Origin: JADZGC01 sp964391595
GTDB lineage: Bacteria > Patescibacteriota > Saccharimonadia > CAILAD01 > GCA-016700035
Direction of reading: 5' to 3'
Length of the DNA: 44,153 bases
Assembly: GCA_964391595.1 (NCBI GenBank)
Contig: CAYMMM010000004.1
Location: 1 to 44,153 of the forward strand
The notes under the pieces are model-generated. The model worked only from the letters and a program-made list of their open reading frames with translations. It ran no database searches and was not told the origin of the DNA. A program made the translations under genes and the position numbers. Of the stretch, positions 39,472-44,153 are shown piece by piece (position 1 is the first letter of the stretch; the number at the start of each line of letters is the position of its first letter).

Positions 39472-40284
39472 ATGACAGCATATATCGGCATAGACATAGG
39501 TGGGACAAAAATACGCCTCACCCATACCAAACATCCAAGCACTGTCGGGGAAACAGTAGATCTACCAACCCCAGCCAGTTTTGTGATAGCGCGCCATCAT
39601 ATTGAGGAAGTAATTGACCGGTGGATGATCAAACGCCCGATTCATGCGATCGGTGTGGCTGCTCCCGGTCCGCTCGACACGAAGCGCGGTATTCTCATCC
39701 ATCCATCCCATATACCCTGGCGGAATGCTGAGATCCTGCCGTGGCTTCATGCCCGTTATCGCTGTACGACCATAGTAGCGCATGACGCAACTGCAGCCGG
39801 TGTCTGCGAAGCTCGACTTGGAGTAGCTAAAAAGCATCGCTACGTGCTGTACGTCACGATATCGACTGGCATCGGCTCCGCACTCATTTTAGACGGCAAT
39901 CCTATACCAGGCCCACATAACCCTGAAGGTGGTCGTATACTACTCAAAACTCCAATCCAACGCTTCGAAAAGCTGGCCAGTGGGACTGCAATACGACAGA
40001 AATATGGTCGGATTGCCGCGCAGATACAAAGTCGGCGTATATGGCGTGAGATCAGTGAAGAAATTGCACTGGGACTCTATGACCTCATCCTTGCAACTGA
40101 TCCAGAGATCGTCGTGCTAGGTGGAGGTGTCTCCGTTCATTACAAGAAATTTATAAAAGAACTGCAAACAGCCCTGCGACGTCATCAACCTTTTTATACA
40201 ATGCCCCCCATCAAGCAGGCAAAGTATACCGAACACGCGCCCCTTATCGGCGCAATGCTTCTAGCCGAGGATGCAGCGCACTAA
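39472..40284 (+). CDS. ROK-family sugar kinase lacking the zinc motif
   Basis: A 270-residue ATP-dependent sugar kinase of the ROK type. The phosphate loop is GIDIGGTKIRL (6-16), the catalytic base Asp105 sits in VAHDATAAGVCEARLG, and the second phosphate loop is VTISTGIGSALIL. LATDPEIVVLGGGVS is the adenosine motif. The ROK zinc site, normally GH followed by CxCGxxGC, is missing: the His position is Arg155 in PEGGRILL and no cysteines follow. It is also short (typical is about 300). The substrate is probably glucose or a similar sugar. The start ATGACAGCA is set by the promoter and the family N-terminus. Confidence 0.9.
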   Translation: MTAYIGIDIGGTKIRLTHTKHPSTVGETVDLPTPASFVIARHHIEEVIDRWMIKRPIHAIGVAAPGPLDTKRGILIHPSHIPWRNAEILPWLHARYRCTTIVAHDATAAGVCEARLGVAKKHRYVLYVTISTGIGSALILDGNPIPGPHNPEGGRILLKTPIQRFEKLASGTAIRQKYGRIAAQIQSRRIWREISEEIALGLYDLILATDPEIVVLGGGVSVHYKKFIKELQTALRRHQPFYTMPPIKQAKYTEHAPLIGAMLLAEDAAH

Positions 40285-40326
40285 CTTACAGCTCGGCATA
40301 CGCTCGCAGCCGGCCGCGAGAACGCG

Positions 40327-40332
40327 TATGAT
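40327..40332 (+). promoter_or_regulatory. -10 element of the zincin gene
   Basis: TATGAT lies nine bases before the ATG at 40342, with no Shine-Dalgarno. The -35 region is poor. Confidence 0.5.
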
Positions 40333-40341
40333 AGTACACAA

Positions 40342-40806
40342 ATGAGGGTGACCCAGACGCTGCTCGAGCGCATCACAAATACATATCATGAGCTCAACTT
40401 CGAGCCCGGAGACGAGTTTTTGTATGATGCCGCAGACGAGATTATTTACTATCACGAAGCATCACTGGGGCGAAACGAGGGGCAAATTGCCCTCCTGCAT
40501 GAAATTGCACACGCGCAGCTGGGACATTTTCACTACCATACAGACTTAGAGCTCTTTGCCCTCGAAACACAAGCCTGGCATGCTACTAAGCACCTATGCG
40601 CAGTACATGGCGTCACACTATCCGAGGAATATCTCCGTAATTGCCTTTCAACCTACGCTCATTGGCTGAATAATCGTGCGAGTTGCCCAGTATGTAACAA
40701 CTTCTCCACGCAAGAGGACGAACTGACCTATCGATGTTTTCTCTGTCACGCTCGATGGCAAGTAAAAACCGACGTACAAGCACGCATTCGAAAGGTACGG
40801 CTTTGA
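40342..40806 (+). CDS. ImmA/IrrE-like zincin with C-terminal zinc ribbon
   Basis: A 154-residue protein. HEIAH at 53-57 is a zincin active site, with Glu75 in ALETQAW in the place of the third ligand, as in ImmA/IrrE-type proteases. The spacing and the FxxETxAW block fit that family. Residues 115-135 form a second metal site, CPVC and CFLC, a zinc ribbon. ImmA/IrrE proteases cut repressors after stress signals, often from mobile elements. The ribbon could bring it to DNA or to a protein partner. No cognate XRE-type repressor is next to it. Confidence 0.8.
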   Translation: MRVTQTLLERITNTYHELNFEPGDEFLYDAADEIIYYHEASLGRNEGQIALLHEIAHAQLGHFHYHTDLELFALETQAWHATKHLCAVHGVTLSEEYLRNCLSTYAHWLNNRASCPVCNNFSTQEDELTYRCFLCHARWQVKTDVQARIRKVRL

Positions 40807-40821
40807 TCTACAACGAAACAG

Positions 40822-40863
40822 ACATACTAAAACACCCCTGATATGAGGGGTGTTTTAGTATGT
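40822..40863. terminator. Long perfect-stem bidirectional terminator
   Basis: An 18-bp perfect stem (40822-40839 with 40846-40863) encloses the six-base loop GATATG. A and T tracts (CTAAAA, TTTTAG) are inside the stem, on both sides of a CACCCCT core. It separates the zincin gene and the convergent KGG gene. Confidence 0.9.
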
Positions 40864-40878
40864 ATCTAGAAGTGATAC

Positions 40879-41091
40879 TTAAGCAGCTTGCTTGGTAGCA
40901 GTGCTTTTATTCTTGCGGCTCTTCAAGCCACCTTTGCGGCCTGCTTCGCGGGCAAGTTCTGGGTTTGCGGCAAAACCACCGCCGGTGCTTTTCTTGCCAC
41001 CCATAGCGCCGATACGTACATAAAATGCACTCCCGTAACGCTTCTTGTTGGTCTCTGCAGCCTTTTGGCCACCTCGTACTGTTCCTGGCAT
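40879..41091 (-). CDS. KGG-motif stress-type protein
   Basis: A 70-residue basic, Gly-rich protein. It has the form RGGQKAAETNKKRYGSAFYVRIG, AMGGKKSTGGGFAANPELAREAGRKGG and a KSRKNKS tail. KGG-type repeats (also in Bacillus GsiB and plant Em/LEA proteins) are linked to general stress and drying, and the RYG-FY-IG-GG pattern recurs in CPR genomes. The protein is probably disordered and binds nucleic acid through its basic tail. AGGAGAG is the ribosome site. Confidence 0.9.
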   Translation of the reverse strand: MPGTVRGGQKAAETNKKRYGSAFYVRIGAMGGKKSTGGGFAANPELAREAGRKGGLKSRKNKSTATKQAA

Positions 41092-41275
41092 TCGCTTGCT
41101 CTCCTGATTAATGTAATCATCGGAGTGCGCGTGCTTTATACGGCCGACCCTCCACGGTCAGCATGCGTAAAACTCCTCACCAACTACCACGAGCCGAAAA
41201 AGCTCGTAATAATTAGTTATGCTTCAGGATTTTACGTGAATTTTGAGTCAATGTCAAGAGACTTATGCTCAAAAA

Positions 41276-41779
41276 CTATTTTGCTGCAGGTGGCGTTGGT
41301 GCAGCTGGTGGAGCCTGCGCTGGTCCTGCAGGAGCGACCGGGGTTTGAGAAGCGCTTGGGCCTTGATACTGAGCATCGCCAAATCCGAGTATTGCGTAGC
41401 CAATTGGTGCGAAGATCCAGAGTGCACCAACACCGAAGCCGGTCGATTTCCCAAATGATTTAGCTAGATCAATTGCCACGAGCAGATAGACGACGATATT
41501 TACGTATGGGACAAGCATGAGTACAAGCCACCATGCCGGACGTCCAACAACCTCGAGTAGGACGTAGCTATTATAAATCGGTACAATTGCTGCCCATCCT
41601 GGCTTGCCAGCCTTCACGAAAACCTTCCACATCGCGACAATCGCGAAAACCAATATAGCTAGAACGAACAGTAAGAATATCAACACAAAGCCTGAGGCTG
41701 CGGCCGATGTTGTCGAATCATAGCCTGAGCTGTACGTATACTCATAATTTGTTGTGACTTCTGCGAGCGTTTGAAACAT
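41276..41779 (-). CDS. DUF5684-like membrane protein
   Basis: A 167-residue protein with three or four membrane helices (about 28-51, 63-75, 82-100, 113-133) and a Pro/Ala-rich cytoplasmic tail (135-167). WKVFVKAGKPGWAAIVPIYN, GRPAWWLVLMLVPYVNIV and FGKSTGFGVGALWIFAPIGYAILGFGDAQY follow the DUF5684 pattern, which in other genomes is often found fused or close to signal peptidase I. Its role is not known. An extended -10 TGC-TAGTAT lies before it, so it may be transcribed separately from the larger gene upstream. Confidence 0.85.
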   Translation of the reverse strand: MFQTLAEVTTNYEYTYSSGYDSTTSAAASGFVLIFLLFVLAILVFAIVAMWKVFVKAGKPGWAAIVPIYNSYVLLEVVGRPAWWLVLMLVPYVNIVVYLLVAIDLAKSFGKSTGFGVGALWIFAPIGYAILGFGDAQYQGPSASQTPVAPAGPAQAPPAAPTPPAAK

Positions 41780-41831
41780 GTTCTTATTCCTTATTATTTA
41801 CTGATTCTATACTAGCACACGGAATGTGGCC

Positions 41832-43898
41832 CTACGTACCCAGTCCACAGACTATCAAGATACACCATGGCTTGGCAGTATAGAGTACAGGCACGGAGGC
41901 GTTACCATTGTTCCCTATTGCCTGGACTGAATACACGTGCTGATACTTCAGATCCATGACATCGAGATAGCCGCGATTTGTACCGCGATAGATCTCTTTG
42001 CCATCGCGGAGGAGTACATATTGCTTAATACCTCCAGATACAGTACTAGCCGTCCATGATATCTTCAAGTCATACTTTGTCCAGTTAGGGATCAGTGAGC
42101 CTGAGACGCTTACATTTGTCGGAATGGTGCCTACAGTTGTGTTGGTGGTCGCCGCAACTGTAGGGCTAGCTGACTTTGTCACCGTTGGGGTCGGAGCGAT
42201 GCTATTCGTGGGTATCGACATGCCCTGAACATTCTGATTGCTGGCCGTCGGAGTAGGTGTAGTATTCGACGATTTCGTCACACTTGCTGGATAGACACTC
42301 GAAACCCACTTACAGAAGAGCTGTGTAGTAGTGCCATCGAGACAATTGTTCGTAGGCGGCTGCAAGGCCACGATATTGTTCTCAGTAAATAATCCATCCA
42401 ATAAATACTGTGAGGAAGCATCTTTGATTCCGAGGTTCGCCCACTTTGTCTTTGCATCTGGGTTCGCAGCTCCTGCGACGGTAAATCCGGACCCATTACA
42501 AGTTGTGTCACCAACGATCCACCCGTAGTCTCGGAGCGCACGCGCAAATATCTTCGCAGTTTTTGCCTTCGCGCTGTCGCTCTTCAAATCTGATCGAGTA
42601 TTTATCCACGCATCAATCTCGGCGTCGGTACTCGTGATCTTAAAGCGCATCCCTTCAGGGATCATCTTGTCGTTTGTGAAGAGCTGGCCAAATGTTTGTT
42701 TGGTATTGAAGTCGGCGATTTTAGTCGTGAGGCCCGAACAGCTCGTCTCGCGATTGATATCTGATGCGCTAACCCACTCAAACATTGCTGCTGGTGCCAC
42801 AGCGTATCCACAAGTCTTCGTCAAAAAGCTCTTATCGACAGTCTTAGGCAAGCCAACACACTCTGGCCCAAACTTCGTTGCGATCGTCTCCATCGTCAGT
42901 GCATGCCTAATTTCGCCTTGAGCAACTTCTTCGGGGGTCACGGTCATAGCAGCATCGTGAATACCCAAGCCACGTTCAGCTGTTACGCCTTGATTGTAGG
43001 TGTAGTAATTGGCTGGGTTCTTGTCTTTATCTCGAATGATAGTGGCCGCAGCAACGCAGAGTCGGTTCGCAGCGTTATTTACATTCAGGAGCTTTTCAAG
43101 CGCACATGAGCCGCCAGCGAAGTCTACCTGCCAGAGGTTATACACTACGCCCGTATCATCGTTAATGATGACCATTTCTTTATCATTACCTCCCGCAGGT
43201 TTCCATTCTGACTTCCATGGAATAGGTGTTTGTGGCATAGTGCAGGCCCAATCTGACTTATCCTTACAGTCTGCACGGTCAAGGTTACTTGGTAAGCACG
43301 TAGTTGCACCACAAATGATGATTTGCTTGTTCTCTTTAGTAATATCGAGTGTAGCAGCGGAAAAGTGATACACGGGCTGGCTGTAATCCGCTTCAGGGCC
43401 GGCAAGCCCAAACTGCGTCATGAAGCGACCTTTTTGAGCCTCGATACCCTTCTTAGTGCCAGTATAGTCCTTGTACACCTTGCCATCCGGACAATCGCCT
43501 TGGAAGTAGCAGCTACTCGCATTCCATATCTGACCATAGTTATACATCAGCTTACCAAAGCCCTGTGCCGTTGCAGTGTCGTTTGCGAAGAGTGGCATGT
43601 TGCAAGTCGGAATATTCCATGCAGAATCACCAAATGGCACGCGATACGTATAGCCACTCACTGTTGCACCACAGGTGCTCGTTGATCCCGGGGGGTTTGG
43701 CTGAACGGTCGTAGAAGCAAAAACGCGTATCAGAATGAAACCGATCACCGCAAAGATCGCTAGTGCTAGCCAGGGGTTAAACTTCAAATGTTTCGCGCGT
43801 TTGCGTTTGTTTCTTGCAGCGGTCGTCTGAGCCGCGACTGGAGATGTTTTCTTGGATTGCTTCGTTCGAGTCGGTGGCATTTGTTTTTTACGAGGCAT
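41832..43898 (-). CDS. Large exported Cys-rich protein with C-terminal Fn3-like domain
   Basis: A 688-residue protein. A very basic N-terminus (1-40) precedes a membrane anchor (about 41-61). The extracellular body (70-525) carries many Cys, and the conserved-looking blocks MVIINDDTGVVYNLWQ, GIHDAAMTVTPEEVAQGEIRHAL, PEGMRFKI and ARALRDYGWIVGD. A Ser/Thr/Pro linker (about 530-600) leads to a fibronectin III-like domain (WTKYDLKISWTAS ... YSVQAIGNNG). From memory, these blocks resemble a family of exported proteins common in Actinobacteria, of unknown function. In an epibiont such a protein could contact the actinobacterial host; that is inference. The ATG follows AAGGAAATACG. Confidence 0.75.
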   Translation of the reverse strand: MPRKKQMPPTRTKQSKKTSPVAAQTTAARNKRKRAKHLKFNPWLALAIFAVIGFILIRVFASTTVQPNPPGSTSTCGATVSGYTYRVPFGDSAWNIPTCNMPLFANDTATAQGFGKLMYNYGQIWNASSCYFQGDCPDGKVYKDYTGTKKGIEAQKGRFMTQFGLAGPEADYSQPVYHFSAATLDITKENKQIIICGATTCLPSNLDRADCKDKSDWACTMPQTPIPWKSEWKPAGGNDKEMVIINDDTGVVYNLWQVDFAGGSCALEKLLNVNNAANRLCVAAATIIRDKDKNPANYYTYNQGVTAERGLGIHDAAMTVTPEEVAQGEIRHALTMETIATKFGPECVGLPKTVDKSFLTKTCGYAVAPAAMFEWVSASDINRETSCSGLTTKIADFNTKQTFGQLFTNDKMIPEGMRFKITSTDAEIDAWINTRSDLKSDSAKAKTAKIFARALRDYGWIVGDTTCNGSGFTVAGAANPDAKTKWANLGIKDASSQYLLDGLFTENNIVALQPPTNNCLDGTTTQLFCKWVSSVYPASVTKSSNTTPTPTASNQNVQGMSIPTNSIAPTPTVTKSASPTVAATTNTTVGTIPTNVSVSGSLIPNWTKYDLKISWTASTVSGGIKQYVLLRDGKEIYRGTNRGYLDVMDLKYQHVYSVQAIGNNGNASVPVLYTAKPWCILIVCGLGT

Positions 43899-43976
43899 GC
43901 TCTTCGTATTTCCTTGTTATTTTTTGTGGGCACAGCGATGCCTTTTCTCTGACTCGCTTATGCTTACTCACATCTA

Positions 43977-44005
43977 GTAATACCAAATCTATACCACCGC
44001 GTCAA
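43977..44005 (-). promoter_or_regulatory. Promoter of the large exported protein gene
   Basis: On the minus strand the -35 is TTGACG (44000-44005) and the -10 is TATTAC (43977-43982), with a 17-bp spacer and an extended TGG. The leader is about 70 bases. Confidence 0.6.
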
Positions 44006-44033
44006 CACCCACCTCAAGAGAACGCATGTACTA

Positions 44034-44073
44034 AAAAAGACCGGGCTTCATTTGAAAATAGCCTGGTCTTTTT
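44034..44073 (-). terminator. rRNA operon terminator
   Basis: AAAAAGACC-GGGCT pairs with AGCC-TGGTCTTTTT, allowing one G-U pair, around a 12-base loop. On the minus strand it is followed by a T tract. It lies about 28 bases past the 5S rRNA 3' end. Confidence 0.85.
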
Positions 44074-44100
44074 ATTTGAGCACGTAGCTCTCAAGTATAA

Positions 44101-44153
44101 ATCCGGCACTGCGCTACTTTCCCGCAAGGCAGTATCATCGCCGCAGGAGAGCT
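44101..44153 (-). rRNA. rrf: 5S rRNA, 3' part (cut by window edge)
   Basis: The minus strand reads into the 3' half of 5S rRNA: GATGATACTGC, then GCGGGAAAGTAGCGCAGTGCCGG, which matches the loop E/helix IV and closing-stem pattern of bacterial 5S (GAGAGTAGG..CTGCC). The 5' half and the rest of the operon would lie to the right. The exact 3' end is uncertain by a few bases. Confidence 0.8.

Noticed and set aside
41189..41215. ACGAGC/GCTCGT hairpin after the DUF5684-like gene as a terminator
   Set aside because: Six-bp stem with no T tract on the minus strand; evidence too weak for a feature.
42795..42815. DnaA-box-like TATCCACA strings (also near 21400 and 42600)
   Set aside because: Isolated, inside or at the edge of coding sequence, one mismatch each, with no cluster or AT-rich unwinding region; no origin is claimed.

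Overview
The window looks like a piece of a small, streamlined bacterial chromosome from the Candidate Phyla Radiation (Patescibacteria), most likely a Saccharibacteria (TM7) relative. This is inferred from compact housekeeping proteins (a 599-residue IF2, a 649-residue-class PriA, a 104-residue RbfA), several small or divergent family members, a mid-range GC content, an MFQ-type DUF5684-like membrane protein, a KGG-repeat protein and a type-2 isoleucyl-tRNA synthetase. TGA serves as a stop in many genes (trxB, dgkA, map, the HTH gene), so the UGA-recoded CPR lineages are unlikely. No phage, insertion sequence, CRISPR array or tRNA was seen. No gene-free stretch exceeds 300 bases; the larger gaps (around 7.5, 10.25, 21.3, 25.65, 28.0 and 41.2 kb) hold promoters and inverted repeats described below.

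Left part (1-15 kb): a coiled-coil hypothetical protein, a pentapeptide protein coupled to a slipin, and an RlmN-like radical SAM protein lie on the minus strand. rpmE, prfA and prmC follow on the plus strand, and then an HtrA protease, a membrane protein, signal peptidase I, parAB, rplU and an operon trxB-diguanylate cyclase-acetyltransferase-anchored lipase. Middle (14-29 kb): a long minus-strand run carries a secreted nuclease, rodA, ileS, a thioredoxin-fold protein, nrdR, ftsZ, ftsA, map, adk, dgkA, ybeY, yqeY and rpsU, then recJ behind a winged-helix gene and a previously uncounted 53-residue arginine-rich ORF. Right part (28-44 kb): a zinc-ribbon/pilin-like fusion, secDF, priA-def-fmt, a lone receiver protein, rpsA-ylxR-infB-rbfA, a PETGG surface-type protein, a ROK kinase, a zincin with a zinc ribbon, a KGG protein, two membrane or exported proteins, and the 3' end of a 5S rRNA gene entering from the right edge.

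The genes cover translation (rpmE, prfA, prmC, rplU, rpsU, rpsA, infB, rbfA, def, fmt, map, ileS), division and shape (ftsA, ftsZ, rodA), export (secDF, lepB, htrA), replication and repair (priA, recJ, parAB) and an exported scavenging or surface set (nuclease, lipase, PETGG protein, 688-residue Cys-rich protein). The most striking pattern is regulatory. About a dozen genes or operons have a recognisable -10 hexamer 6 to 15 bases before the start codon, in most cases with no Shine-Dalgarno sequence, so their mRNAs should be leaderless or nearly so. The other half have a normal 5' leader and Shine-Dalgarno. Several leadered promoters, notably those of ftsZ and ftsA, carry inverted repeats placed like operators.
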